Source: VRUE01 sp963745915 (GTDB taxonomy: Bacteria > Actinomycetota > Thermoleophilia > Solirubrobacterales > 70-9). From it: a stretch of DNA of 64,000 nucleotides. The stretch covers positions 620,001 to 684,000 of the forward strand of contig CAVUZA010000002.1 of assembly GCA_963745915.1 (NCBI GenBank), written 5' to 3'. Positions 16,483 to 25,147 of the stretch are shown piece after piece. Under the pieces are notes generated by a model. That model made no database searches. It saw only the letters and a program-made list of their open reading frames with translations, and had not been told where the DNA came from. A program made the position numbers and the translations under genes. How positions within the stretch are numbered: the stretch's first letter is position 1; each line of letters opens with the position of its first letter.

Positions 16483-17256
16483 TCAGCCGCGCGGCGTGCA
16501 GGGCAGGGCGTGGGTGACGTGCAGGCGGGTGCCGTCGCGGAAGGAGACGTTGCCTTCGGCGAAGTAGTGCCCGGTCGGGCAGCTGGCGGTCAGGTAGCTG
16601 CGCTTGCGGCCCTTGAAGGCGAAGCGGCGGCCGACGACGATCTTGAACCTGGTCACCGAGCCGTAGCCGCCGGCGATGCGCGGGATGCGGGCGACCGTGT
16701 GCAGGCCGAAGTGCCCGCGGCTGATGCGGGTGATCGCGGCGGGGACGATGACCGCGGTCGGCGCCGGCACCGCGACGTAGGTGTGGATCAGCAGCAGCGT
16801 GGTGCTGCCGTGGACGCCGCCGTTGAAGAGGACGATCGGCCCCGTCGCCCGGAACGGCGCCTGTTCGGGGAAGGCGACCTCGACCTCGCCGCTGCCGGAG
16901 CCGACGATCGCGCCGCGGCAGGCGTGCTTGGCCGCCGCGGTGGAGCGGGCAACGAGCTTCGCCCGGCTGCAGGCGGGCAGGCCCCGGGCGTCGATCTGGA
17001 TCGTGCGGTCGAAGTCGGCGATCACGCTCTCCAGCGCCGGTGGGTGGCTGCCGTCGGTGGTGCCAATCGTCCCGTTCAGGGTCGCCGAGATCGGCGCCTG
17101 GGCCCGGCGCGGCAGCTTGCGCGGCGAGATCCCGCCGTTGTCGCGCAGGAAGAGGTTGCCGACCTGCACGACCTCGACCTTGGCCGCCGCGCCGGCGGCG
17201 AGGGCGAGGGCGGCGAGGACGGCTGCCGTGGCCGCTGCGATCGTCCGCCTGCTCAT
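16483..17256 (-). CDS. Secreted protein of unknown function
   Basis: The 257-residue protein starts with a clear signal peptide (SRRTIAAATAAVLAALALAAGAAA) and then a beta-rich region with VGNLFLRDNGGISPRKLPRR, SGSGEVEVAFP and three late cysteines. I recognise no catalytic motif; similar exported proteins of this size are common in Solirubrobacterales-like genomes as hypotheticals, but I cannot name a family. The ATG at 17256 is preceded by no obvious SD or -10 box. It converges on the deazaflavin oxidoreductase gene. The gap 17257-17346 shows nothing further. Confidence 0.7.
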   Translation of the reverse strand: MSRRTIAAATAAVLAALALAAGAAAKVEVVQVGNLFLRDNGGISPRKLPRRAQAPISATLNGTIGTTDGSHPPALESVIADFDRTIQIDARGLPACSRAKLVARSTAAAKHACRGAIVGSGSGEVEVAFPEQAPFRATGPIVLFNGGVHGSTTLLLIHTYVAVPAPTAVIVPAAITRISRGHFGLHTVARIPRIAGGYGSVTRFKIVVGRRFAFKGRKRSYLTASCPTGHYFAEGNVSFRDGTRLHVTHALPCTPRG

Positions 17257-17346
17257 TGCTCGATGGTCGCCCGCCGCCGCCGTCCCCGCCTCGCCAATGT
17301 GGGGCCTGGCCGGCCGCCGATTGCACAGAGTGGGAAGGCGGCCCGC

Positions 17347-18483
17347 TCAGCCGAGCTCGTCGAGCCGCAGCGCGGTCTCCAGCTCGGTCGCGACCGCCTT
17401 GACCGGGCGGCCGATCAGCCGCTCGACGGCGCTGAGGCGGCTGGCGACCGTGCGCCGGTCGACGCCGAGCGCGGCCGCGGTCGAGGAGACGTTCTGCTCG
17501 GCGGCGAAGTAGGCGCGCAGCGTCTGCCGCGCCGCCTCGCCGCCGTCCCTCGCCCGCTCCAGCGGCGCCAGGTAGAGCTGGCGCAGCGAGGCGCCGATCA
17601 GGTCGTCGCGCAGGACCGAGGCGAGCAGGGCCACGTCGGCGTAGCGCAGCAGGGGCTGGCCGCGGCGTTCAGCGACCGGCAGCGCCGCCTTGGCCTGGCG
17701 GTGGCTGAGGCGCCAGCCGGCGAGTCCCTCGGCGGGCTCGCCGAGCGTGAACAGCGTCCCGTCGGCGTCGATCTCGCCCAGCGCCGCCGCCGCCCGCTCG
17801 GCGCTCAGCGAGCTGCGGCCACCGAGCCAGCAGGCCCAGACCGGCTCTTCCTCGCGGCGCACGGCGAGCAGCCGGCGGTCGAGCCCGGACGCCAGCGCCC
17901 GCATCGCCTCCTCGGCACCCCCGCCGCTCGCCATCACCGCGAGGTGGTGGGCGTCGAGGTCATAGCCGAGCTCGGAGCGGTCGACCAGCTCGCCGTCGAG
18001 CAGCCGCTTGACGCACTCGCGGCGGCGCTCCGCCGAGCTCGTCGGCCGCCGCTTCTCCTCGCGGGCATGCTCGACGCCGAGCGCCTCGAGCAGGCGGTCG
18101 AAGGCGGTCGCCTGGGCGCGCTGCATGCCGCGCAGGCTCGCGCTCGGCGAGGCCGGCGCGCTCGGCCTCCTCGGCCAGGAAGTCGCCGAGCAGGGCGTTG
18201 GCGGCGACGCAGCGGCGCAGGACGGTGTCGAGCGGGACCCCGGCGCGGGCCGCCAGGCGCGCCTGGGCGAGCAGGGCCGGCGGCGGCTCGGGGACCCGGC
18301 GCTCGCCGCGCTCGAGCACGGCCAGGCCGTACTCGACGCCAACGCCGATCGCGCCGTGCAGCCCGTGCAGGTAGGTCGGGTCAGAGACCTCGCGCGGGTC
18401 GGCGATCGCGTAGGCGCGGGTGGCGATCGCCGCTTCCAGCTCGCCGCGGCGCTCGGCGAGCCCGGCGACGAGCTCGGTGTCGG
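17347..18483 (-). CDS. PucR/CdaR-type helix-turn-helix regulator, frameshifted
   Basis: Two overlapping frames together make about 378 residues. The N-terminal frame (LVAGLAERRGELEAAIATRA ... NALLGDFLAEEAERAGL) changes to the C-terminal frame (RGMQRAQATAFDRLLEALG ... ) at about 18135-18155, where one surplus base (for example in GAGCCTGCG) must be skipped. The C-terminus has the PucR-type helix-turn-helix AAEQNVSSTAAALGVDRRTV. The start is unresolved: the frame has GTA where a GTG overlapping the ferredoxin stop would be expected, hence the approximate end coordinate. It directly follows the ferredoxin gene, so the two are probably one transcript. Regulatory target unknown. Confidence 0.75.
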   Translation of the reverse strand, partial: PTPSSSPGSPSAAASWKRRSPPAPTRSPTRARSLTRPTCTGCTARSALASSTAWPCSSAASAGSPSRRRPCSPRRAWRPAPGSRSTPSCAAASPPTPCSATSWPRRPSAPASPSASLRGMQRAQATAFDRLLEALGVEHAREEKRRPTSSAERRRECVKRLLDGELVDRSELGYDLDAHHLAVMASGGGAEEAMRALASGLDRRLLAVRREEEPVWACWLGGRSSLSAERAAAALGEIDADGTLFTLGEPAEGLAGWRLSHRQAKAALPVAERRGQPLLRYADVALLASVLRDDLIGASLRQLYLAPLERARDGGEAARQTLRAYFAAEQNVSSTAAALGVDRRTVASRLSAVERLIGRPVKAVATELETALRLDELG

Positions 18484-18756
18484 TTACGCGGCCGACTTGC
18501 TCTTGTAGTACTCGGCGTTGATCTCGGCGTACTTGGCCCACTCGGCGGGGAGCTGGTCCTCGGCGAAGCAGGCGTCGACCGGGCAGGCCTCGACGCAGGC
18601 ATCGCAGTCGATGCACTCGTCGGGGTCGATGTAGAGCATCTCGACCGAGTCGTAGTCGGGCTCGTCAGGCGTCGGGTGGATGCAGTCGACGGGACAGACC
18701 TCGACGCACGAGTTGTCCTTCTGGCCAATGCACGGCTCGGCGATGACGTAGGTCAT
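18484..18756 (-). CDS. fdxA: 7Fe ferredoxin (3Fe-4S/4Fe-4S)
   Basis: The 90-residue ferredoxin has two cluster motifs: CIGQKDNSCVEVCPVDCI, where the spacing leaves three cysteines for a 3Fe-4S cluster, and CIDCDACVEACPVDA for a 4Fe-4S cluster. The C-terminal extension LPAEWAKYAEINAEYY is typical of actinobacterial FdxA-type proteins that donate electrons to P450s, pyruvate:ferredoxin oxidoreductase and similar enzymes. ATG at 18756 is preceded by AGGAGAAAA, a good SD, and a TAAAAT box at about 18829-18834, so this is a leadered transcript, unlike many neighbours. Confidence 0.93.
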   Translation of the reverse strand: MTYVIAEPCIGQKDNSCVEVCPVDCIHPTPDEPDYDSVEMLYIDPDECIDCDACVEACPVDACFAEDQLPAEWAKYAEINAEYYKSKSAA

Positions 18757-18882
18757 TCGATGCTTTTCTCCTGGGTCGTTTGCGGTGCGGCCGGAGGCCG
18801 GTGGCCCCCGCCAAAAGCGCGAACGCGCATTTTAGAGGCTGGGCGGTGCCGGGTGCGCTGCCGCCCCGGGCGGGGCGTCATC

Positions 18883-18888
18883 TAGCAT
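18883..18888 (+). promoter_or_regulatory. -10 box (TAGCAT) of leaderless promoter for the SDR gene
   Basis: TAGCAT ends nine bases before the ATG at 18898, with no SD. Confidence 0.45.
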
Positions 18889-18897
18889 CGGCCGTCG

Positions 18898-19788
18898 ATG
18901 CTGCTGTTGACGGGGGCGACCGGAAGCGTGGGATCGCGGCTACTGCCGCTGCTGCTCGAGCGCGGCGAGGACGTGCGCTGCCTGGCGCGCGAACCGCGGC
19001 GGCTGGGCGAGCGCCGGGTCGACGTGCAGATCGCGCTCGGCGACCTGGGCGAGATGTCGGACCCCTACCTGGTGCGCCAGGCGCTGCGCGGGGTCGACAC
19101 CGTCGTCCACCTGGCGGCGACGATCCGCGACCAGCCGCCGAAGCGGATCGAGGAGCTGAACGGCCTGGCGACGGTGCGGCTGCTGCGCGCCGCCGAGCGC
19201 AGCGGCGTGCGCCGCTTCGTCTTCTTCAGCGCGCTCGACGCCGGGGTCGCCCAGCGCACCCGCTTCTTCCGCGCCAAGTGGCTGGCCGAGCGCGCCGTCG
19301 CTTCCTCGGCGCTGGAGACGACCGTCTTCGCCCCCTCGATCGTCTACGACCGCACCGACCCCTGGGTCACCCTCCTGCGCCGCTTCTCCTTCCTGCCGGT
19401 GCTGCCGGTCTCCGGGCGCGGGCAGGCGCGCTTCGAGCCGATCTGGGCCCACGACGCGGCGCGCTGCGTGGTCGCGGCGCTGTTCGAAGCGGCGGGGGAG
19501 CGGCGCGGGCGGTACGAGCTGGCCGGGCCGGAGCGGCTCAGCTACGACGAGATGTCGGACCTGGTCAGCCGCGTCGCCGGCCGGCGGCGGCCGCTGGTCC
19601 ACCTGCCGCTGCCGCTGGTTCGCAGCGGCCTGATCGCACTCCGCTCCGTCTTCGGCGAGGCCGTGTTCGCAACATGGGAGGAGGCGGAGCTGATGGAGGT
19701 TCCGATGGTCAGCGAGCGCGGCACGGCCGACGCCGAGGCGCTCGGAGTCGAACCGAGGAGGATGATCGATGTCCTGGAGGACTCTTAG
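18898..19788 (+). CDS. NAD(P)-binding atypical SDR (NmrA/NDUFA9-like)
   Basis: The 296-residue Rossmann-fold protein begins with LLLTGATGSVGSRLLPLLL, a GxxGxxG dinucleotide motif, then VDTVVHLAA and SGVRRFVFFSAL. The YxxxK catalytic pair of classical SDRs is replaced by FFRAKWLAE, as in the NmrA-like/atypical SDR-a5 group, so it may be a sensor or a ubiquinone/NADH-related protein rather than a dehydrogenase. It overlaps the next secreted glycosidase gene by 20 bases, so the two are co-expressed. Substrate unknown. Confidence 0.85.
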   Translation: MLLLTGATGSVGSRLLPLLLERGEDVRCLAREPRRLGERRVDVQIALGDLGEMSDPYLVRQALRGVDTVVHLAATIRDQPPKRIEELNGLATVRLLRAAERSGVRRFVFFSALDAGVAQRTRFFRAKWLAERAVASSALETTVFAPSIVYDRTDPWVTLLRRFSFLPVLPVSGRGQARFEPIWAHDAARCVVAALFEAAGERRGRYELAGPERLSYDEMSDLVSRVAGRRRPLVHLPLPLVRSGLIALRSVFGEAVFATWEEAELMEVPMVSERGTADAEALGVEPRRMIDVLEDS

Positions 19789-20853
19789 GCGGGCGGCGCG
19801 GGTCGCGGCGCTCGCCCTCGCCGCGCTGGCGATCGGCGCCGGGCCGGCCTCGGCCCTGACCCTGGTCCCGCCCAAGCCGCGCGTCTTCTTCGGCGTCAGC
19901 GACCGGGGCACGACCGAGGAGTTCTACGAGTTCGCCGACCTGGTCGGCAAGCACCCGGCGCTGCTGGAGACCTTCCACCCCTGGGGCAACAGCCTCAACG
20001 CGGCTTACGAACGCTGGCGCGAAACAGCGGTGCGACCGATCCTGCACATCTCGACCGCCGATGACCAGACGCTGGGCGAGCTGATCACCCCGCAGCAGAT
20101 CGCGCTCGGCTACGGCGACGACTACCTGCTGCAGCTCAACTCCTTCTTCGCCAAGAACGGCGTGCTCGCCTACATCCGGCCGCTGGGCGAGCCCAACCGC
20201 TGCCTCAACCCCTACTCCGCGTTCGCCTGCGACGGCACCGAGAAGGGCGGCGAACACGCCAACGTCTGGTACAAGCAGGCCTTCCGCCGGATCGTCGCGA
20301 TCGTCCGCGGCGGCGGCACGCTGGAGGAGGTCAACGCGACCCTGGCCGGGATCAACCTGCCGCCCGTGCAGCGGACCAAAGGCCCGCCGCCCGCGACCCT
20401 GCCGGCGGCCCCGGTGGCGACGATCTGGAGCCCGCTGCCCGCCGGCTCGCCCCGGGTCAAGGGCAACTTCCCAGGCAACTACTGGCCGGGTGAGCGCTGG
20501 GTCGACTGGGCCGGCACCGACTTCTACTCCCAGTATCCGCACTGGAAAGACCTCAACCGCTTCCTCCGCGGCCGGCTCTGGCGGCGCAAGCCGTTCGCGA
20601 TCACCGAGTGGGCGGTCTCCGGCGAGGACGAACCGCGCTTCGTCAAGCGCCTGATCGCCTGGACGGTCAAACATCCCCGCGTCCGCATGCTCACCTACTA
20701 CGACGGCTTCGACACCCCGTCGAACCCCTACGACCTGCGCCTCTACCCCCGCAGCCGCAACACCCTGCGCCAGAAGCTCCGCCGCCGCACCTTCCCCCCT
20801 ACGCCACCGCCCACGCCGCCACCCTCCAGCCCCTACCCCCCAAGACGAAATAG
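19769..20853 (+). CDS. Secreted GH-A clan glycoside hydrolase-like protein, 3' frame disrupted
   Basis: About 361 residues with a signal peptide (TLRRAARVAALALAALAIGA). A TIM-barrel glycosidase of the GH26-like type is suggested by YIRPLGEPNRC (acid/base Glu), WAGTDFYSQYPHW and FAITEWAVSG (nucleophile Glu) and a final VRMLTYYDG strand. The frame as given runs on antisense to the next gene to 21997; a six-C run at 20796-20801 appears to have lost one C. Restoring it gives a GC3-rich tail PYATAHAATLQPLPPKTK and a TAG at 20851-20853. The ATG at 19769 lies inside the preceding SDR gene. Substrate unknown. Confidence 0.68.
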
Positions 20854-20867
20854 CCCCCCGCCGCCTC

Positions 20868-20922
20868 CCCGCCGACGGGCCGATTTCCGTCGATATGCGT
20901 CGGTTTTAGGCCCGTCGGCGGG
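20868..20922. repeat. Palindromic repeat family B, copy 1 (diverged core)
   Basis: Arms CCCGCCGACGGGCC (20868-20881) and its complement (20909-20922) are perfect over 14 bases; the core differs from the other three copies (CCGTCGATATGCGTCGG). The stop TAA of the AbiEi/DUF559 gene (20906-20908) and its last residues ARRRA lie in this repeat. Confidence 0.8.
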
Positions 20923-21814
20923 CAGTCTGCTGGGCGAGGAGGGTGCGGATCGTGGTGGCGAGGCGCCGGGGTTCGCGTTCGACCTGGGGCCAGGTGCAGT
21001 GCGTGACCCGCCAGCCGGCGACTTCGAGCCGCTGGGCGCGGCGCCGGTCGCTGTGGAAGGCCGACGCGGTGTCGTGGAACTGACGGCCGTCGGCCTCGAC
21101 GATCAGGCGAGCGTCGCGCCAGAGGAAGTCCGGTTCCAGCTTTCCGTCGCGGAGCTCCAGCGTCACGTTGACCTCGGGCCGCGGCAGACCGGCCCGCTCG
21201 CACATGCGCAGGAAGAGCCGCTCCAGATCGCTCCTCGTCCTCCGCGTGTCGGGGTGGAGCTCCTCGAGCAGCATCCGCAGCCGGGCGACACCACGCCGCC
21301 CCCGACACCGCTTGATCAGCCGGCGCAGGGCCGCGTGGTCGAAGAGGCCCAGCACCTCGGCCTCGGCGATCGCCTTGCGCAGCTCCCAGACCCGCACCAC
21401 CCCCGCCAGATCGAGCAGCGTCCGCTCCACCGTGGTGCAGGGGATCCCGTCGACGACGGTCCGGTCCTCCGCCAGGACCGATCCGTGGCGGTGCGCGTCG
21501 ATCCCCTGGGGAATCCGCCCCCGCCGGTTCGGCGCCGTCACGTCGATCGTCGGCCGGGGATCGGCCCGCAGCCCCCAGAGCACCGCCGCCGACCGATGCG
21601 AGAGCACCGCCCCCTCGCCACCAGCCAGCACCGCAGCCATGAACCGCCCCTCCTCAGTGAGCGACGCGTGGCCAACTGCATACACGGACTGGTGCACTTG
21701 ATGGAAGCGCCCGCTGTCGGCGCGCTTGCGAACCGCGCTCTCGCTCAACCCGAGGTTGCGCAGCTGGTCCAGACTGACCACACCGTGCTGCTTCTTGGCG
21801 AGCTCCGCGATCAT
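20906..21814 (-). CDS. AbiEi-type antitoxin N-domain fused to DUF559 nuclease-like domain (orphan)
   Basis: The 302 residues have two parts. Residues 1-100 form an AbiEi-like winged helix (IAELAKKQHGVVSLDQLRNL...ESAVRKRADSGRFHQVHQSVYAVG), as in type IV antitoxins. The C-terminal 110 residues resemble DUF559/Vsr-like endonucleases (RAGLPRPEVNVTL, KLEPDFLWRDARLIVEADGRQFHDT, with an Asp and Glu suggestive of a PD-(D/E)xK core). No AbiEii toxin is adjacent, as is usual for this fusion in actinobacteria. A start at ATG 21814 or GTG 21823 is possible. Palindromic repeats sit at both ends. Cellular role unknown. Confidence 0.75.
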   Translation of the reverse strand: MIAELAKKQHGVVSLDQLRNLGLSESAVRKRADSGRFHQVHQSVYAVGHASLTEEGRFMAAVLAGGEGAVLSHRSAAVLWGLRADPRPTIDVTAPNRRGRIPQGIDAHRHGSVLAEDRTVVDGIPCTTVERTLLDLAGVVRVWELRKAIAEAEVLGLFDHAALRRLIKRCRGRRGVARLRMLLEELHPDTRRTRSDLERLFLRMCERAGLPRPEVNVTLELRDGKLEPDFLWRDARLIVEADGRQFHDTASAFHSDRRRAQRLEVAGWRVTHCTWPQVEREPRRLATTIRTLLAQQTARRRA

Positions 21815-21822
21815 CCCGTCCA

Positions 21823-21883
21823 CCCCCCGCCGACGGGCCGAAAACGGGCCTATATCTCCCGTTCTAGGCCCGTCGGCGGGGGG
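21823..21883. repeat. Palindromic repeat family B, copy 2
   Basis: Arms of 17 bases (CCCCCCGCCGACGGGCC at 21823-21839 and its complement at 21867-21883) enclose AAAACGGGCCTATATCTCCC. The core CGGGCCTATATCTCCCGTT is shared with copies at 22049 and 32314. It lies immediately upstream of the AbiEi/DUF559 start. Confidence 0.88.
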
Positions 21884-21998
21884 TTGGGTGGCGCTGGGGG
21901 GCATGCGGCGACCCTGGCAGGTGCCGGCGCGCGTGTGGTGCGCAGATCCGCGCGTTGGCGGGTCAACAAATGCGCAAAAGGCGCACCCTCCATATAGA

Positions 21999-22028
21999 CG
22001 AGAGGCCCGGCAAATGCCGGGCCTCTCG
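21999..22028 (-). terminator. Perfect 14-bp hairpin, likely groEL terminator
   Basis: CGAGAGGCCCGGCA (21999-22012) and its complement (22015-22028) are separated by two bases. In the groEL direction it comes 66 bases after the stop and is followed by TCTATAT, a weak U-rich tail. Bases 21885-22048 hold no gene. Confidence 0.6.
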
Positions 22029-22048
22029 AACACCAGTCGACGGGACTA

Positions 22049-22088
22049 AAACGGGCCTATATCTCCCGTTTTAGGCCCGTCGGCGGGG
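22049..22088. repeat. Palindromic repeat family B, copy 3 (one arm degenerate)
   Basis: The core AAAACGGGCCTATATCTCCC and the right arm AGGCCCGTCGGCGGGG (22073-22088) are intact, but the left arm is only partly matched (CGACGGGACT). It begins just after the groEL stop on the minus strand. Confidence 0.8.
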
Positions 22089-22093
22089 TGTCG

Positions 22094-23737
22094 CTACATC
22101 ATGCCGCCCATGTCTGGCATGCCGCCGCCGGGCATGCCGCCGCCGGCTGCGCCCTCCTTCTCGGGGGGCTCGGCGATCACGGCCTCGGTGACGAGGATGT
22201 TCTTCGCGATCGAGGCAGCGTTCTGCAGCGCCGAGCGGGTCACCATCGTCGGGTCGATGACGCCGGCGGCGATCAGGTCGCCGTAGGAGCCGTCGGCCGC
22301 GTTGAGGCCTTCGCCGGCCTTCAGGTCGCGGACCTCGTTGACCACGACCGAGCCCTCCAGGCCGGAGTTCTCGGCGATCTGGCGCACCGGCTCCTCCAGG
22401 GCCCGGTGCACGATGCGGGCGCCGGTCGCCTCGTCGGGGTCCTCGAGCTTGTCGACGTCGAGGTCGGACTGGGCGTTGAGCAGAGCCACACCGCCACCCG
22501 GCACGACGCCCTCCTCGAGCGCGGCGCGGGTCGCCTGCAGCGCGTCCTCGACGCGGTGCTTCTTCTCCTTCATCTCGGTCTCGGTGGCAGCGCCGACCTT
22601 GACCACGGCGACACCGCCGGCCAGCTTCGCGAGGCGCTCCTGGAGCTTCTCGCGATCGAAGTCGGAGTCGGTGTTCTCGATCTCCTGACGGATCTGGTTG
22701 ATCCGGCCCTTGATGTCGTCGCCCGAGCCGGCACCGTCGATGATCGTCGTCGTGTCCTTGGAGACGACGACGCGACGGGCTTTGCCGAGCTGGGAGAGCT
22801 GGGTGTTCTCGAGTTTGAGGCCCATCTCCTCGGTGATCACCTCACCGCCGGTGAGGATCGCGATGTCCTCCAGCATCCGCTTGCGGCGGTCGCCGAAGCC
22901 GGGTGCTTTGACCGCGACGCCGGTGAAGGTGCCGCGCAGCTTGTTGACCACCAGGGTCGCGAGGCACTCGCCCTCGACGTCCTCGGCGACGATCAGCAGC
23001 GGCTTGCCGCCCTGCATCACCTGCTCGAGCACCGGCAGGATGTCCCGCACGTTGCCGATTTTCTGGTTGGCGATCAGCACGTAGGGCTCCTCCAGCACCG
23101 CCTCCATGCGGTCCTGGTCGGTGACCATGTACGGCGAGATGTAGCCCTTGTCGAACTGCATCCCCTCGGTGAACTCCAGCTCCATGCCGAAGGTCTGGCC
23201 CTCCTCGACGTTGACCACGCCGTCCTTGCCGACCTTGTCGATCGCGTCGGCGATCGTGTTGCCGATCTCGTCGTCGGCGGCGGAGATGGCGGCGACGCGG
23301 GCGATCTGCTCCTTGCCGGCCACCTCTTTGGACTGTTTGCCGCGCAGGTCGTCGACCACGTCGTCGACGGCCTTCTCGATCCCGCGGCGCAGGGCCAGCG
23401 GGTTGGCGCCGGCGGCGACGTTCTTGAGCCCCTGGCGGACGATGATCTGGGCCAGCAGCGTCGCCGTCGTCGTACCGTCGCCGGCGACGTCGTTGGTCGC
23501 CGTGGCGACCTCGCGGACGAGCTGGGCGCCCTGGTTCTCGAAGACGTCCTCGACCTCGATCTCGCGGGCGATGGTGACGCCGTCGTTGGTGATCGTCGGC
23601 GCGCCGAACTTCTTGTCGAGCACGACGTAGCGGCCCTTCGGCCCGAGGGTGACCTTGACCGCGTCGGCGACAGCGTCGACGCCGGCCTGCAGTGCCCCCC
23701 TCGCATCCTCTCTGTACTTCAGCTCCTTGTGAGCCAT
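22094..23737 (-). CDS. groEL: 60-kDa chaperonin GroEL
   Basis: GroEL forms the double-ring ATPase that refolds proteins with GroES. The 547 residues are full length: KYREDARGALQAGVDAVADA near the N-terminus, VTLGPKGR, the ATP motif GDGTTTATLLAQ, VVPGGGVALL, and the C-terminal GGM tail (GGGMPGGGMPDMGGMM). It follows groES by 42 bases and belongs to the CIRCE-controlled operon. The long plus-strand frame over it (22088-24157) is a mirror of its codon bias, not a gene. Only one groEL is in the window; actinobacteria often have a second. Confidence 0.98.
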   Translation of the reverse strand: MAHKELKYREDARGALQAGVDAVADAVKVTLGPKGRYVVLDKKFGAPTITNDGVTIAREIEVEDVFENQGAQLVREVATATNDVAGDGTTTATLLAQIIVRQGLKNVAAGANPLALRRGIEKAVDDVVDDLRGKQSKEVAGKEQIARVAAISAADDEIGNTIADAIDKVGKDGVVNVEEGQTFGMELEFTEGMQFDKGYISPYMVTDQDRMEAVLEEPYVLIANQKIGNVRDILPVLEQVMQGGKPLLIVAEDVEGECLATLVVNKLRGTFTGVAVKAPGFGDRRKRMLEDIAILTGGEVITEEMGLKLENTQLSQLGKARRVVVSKDTTTIIDGAGSGDDIKGRINQIRQEIENTDSDFDREKLQERLAKLAGGVAVVKVGAATETEMKEKKHRVEDALQATRAALEEGVVPGGGVALLNAQSDLDVDKLEDPDEATGARIVHRALEEPVRQIAENSGLEGSVVVNEVRDLKAGEGLNAADGSYGDLIAAGVIDPTMVTRSALQNAASIAKNILVTEAVIAEPPEKEGAAGGGMPGGGMPDMGGMM

Positions 23738-23779
23738 ATCTGTTCAGTCCTCCTTGTTCTTAAGTCCTGGTCTGGCGGG

Positions 23780-24067
23780 CTAGCCGAGCTTGGCGAGCAC
23801 GTCCGACTCGCGCAGCACGAGCAGGTCGTCGCCTTCGATCGTGACCTCGGTGCCGCCGTACTTGGAGTAGAGGACCTCGTCGCCCTCGCTCACGTCGATC
23901 GGCTGGCGGCTGCCGTCTTCCTTGACAGCGCCGTCGCCGACGGCGACGACCTTGCCCTTCTGGGGCTTCTCCTTGGCCGTGTCGGGGAGGACGATGCCAC
24001 TGGCAGTCGTCTCCTCCTCTTCGATCGGCTTCACGATCAGCCGGTCCCCGAGGGGCTTCAGCTTCAT
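23780..24067 (-). CDS. groES: 10-kDa co-chaperonin GroES
   Basis: GroES caps GroEL as a heptamer. The 95 residues are standard: MKLKPLGDRLIVKPIEEEE, the mobile loop TTASGIVLPDTAKEKPQKG that contacts GroEL, and YSKYGGTEV. ATG at 24067 has GGAGGT a few bases upstream, so it has a proper leader. A CIRCE operator at 24123-24149 precedes it, so heat-shock control by HrcA is expected. Confidence 0.98.
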   Translation of the reverse strand: MKLKPLGDRLIVKPIEEEETTASGIVLPDTAKEKPQKGKVVAVGDGAVKEDGSRQPIDVSEGDEVLYSKYGGTEVTIEGDDLLVLRESDVLAKLG

Positions 24068-24122
24068 CCGTATACCTCCATGATCTGGGTAGGTGTTGCG
24101 TCTACAGAAGATCTAACAGGGA

Positions 24123-24149
24123 TTGGCACTCTCCAGTCGAGAGTGCCAA
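24123..24149 (-). promoter_or_regulatory. CIRCE operator (HrcA binding site)
   Basis: TTGGCACTC, nine bases, GAGTGCCAA: a perfect inverted repeat with the exact 9-N-9 layout of CIRCE, differing from the consensus TTAGCACTC only at the third base of each arm. It lies about 55 bases upstream of groES. HrcA repression of groESL is established for this element; the hrcA gene is not in the window. Confidence 0.95.
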
Positions 24150-24168
24150 CGGACTGAAAGATAGCGAC

Positions 24169-24645
<477 letters not shown>

Positions 24646-24655
24646 GCGCCCGGCG

Positions 24656-25060
24656 TCAGTTGTGCCGGGGGGTCTCGCCGTTGCCGTAATGCGCGCCGGG
24701 CGGCTCGACGATCTGCGAGAAGCGGATCACGGTCACCGTTTCCTCCGGCGAGACCGGGTGGCCGTAGATCTGTTCGAGGAAGTTGATCTCGTCCTCGAGC
24801 CGGCGGAACTCGGGGTTGTCGTGCTCGATGTCGCGCGGCGAGAGGTCGGAGATGCGCTTCAGCTCGACGTCGTCGATCACCGCGGTGAAGATCTTCTCGC
24901 GTGGGCTGTGGCGGAAGCCGACCGTGATCCAGACGACCTGGCCGCGCTCGTACTTGTTGCTCTTGTCGCCGAGCCGGATCGTCGCCGTCTTGCGGCCGCG
25001 CTTGAGCTGGTCGACGAAGACCGGCGAGTAGAAGTTGAGTACGTAGATCCCGCCCCGCAT
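24656..25060 (-). CDS. ASCH/PUA-like domain protein
   Basis: The 134-residue protein has the ASCH hallmark near the N-terminus: FYSPVFVDQLKRGRKTATIRLGDKSNKY, where G-KT-T and R-G-D resemble RNA-binding PUA-like folds, followed by VVWITVGF and IDDVELKRISDL. ASCH proteins are proposed RNA-binding coactivators or nucleases; the role of this one is unknown. The start at 25060 has a TACGCT box ten bases upstream. It is the first gene of a two-gene unit with the SRPBCC protein. Confidence 0.82.
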   Translation of the reverse strand: MRGGIYVLNFYSPVFVDQLKRGRKTATIRLGDKSNKYERGQVVWITVGFRHSPREKIFTAVIDDVELKRISDLSPRDIEHDNPEFRRLEDEINFLEQIYGHPVSPEETVTVIRFSQIVEPPGAHYGNGETPRHN

Positions 25061-25070
25061 CGCGGCAGCG

Positions 25071-25076
25071 AGCGTA
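25071..25076 (-). promoter_or_regulatory. -10 box (TACGCT) for the ASCH-SRPBCC unit
   Basis: TACGCT on the minus strand lies ten bases before the ATG at 25060. Confidence 0.4.
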
Positions 25077-25133
25077 TCTGACCGCGTGCGCCGGGGGCGG
25101 GCGCGGGACCCCGGCCGCGCCGCCGTGGACAGC

Positions 25134-25139
25134 TATACG
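25134..25139 (+). promoter_or_regulatory. -10 box (TATACG) for the RTX-repeat gene
   Basis: TATACG ends eight bases before a TTG at 25148, which would then be a leaderless start; ATG at 25175 lies further downstream in frame. Confidence 0.4.
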
Positions 25140-25147
25140 ACCAGAGC

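Noticed and set aside
16219..18885. 888-residue plus-strand open frame
   Set aside because: Covers the secreted protein, PucR-like gene and ferredoxin in antisense; no domain is recognisable.
20854..21997. Run-on of the secreted glycosidase frame through the AbiEi/DUF559 gene
   Set aside because: Pro/Arg-rich antisense sequence; the alternate frame after the C-run gives a natural GC3-rich end and a stop at 20853.
21960..22028. Possible tRNA around the 21999-22028 hairpin
   Set aside because: No cloverleaf or T-loop GTTCGA context in the correct place; a simple perfect hairpin fits a terminator better.
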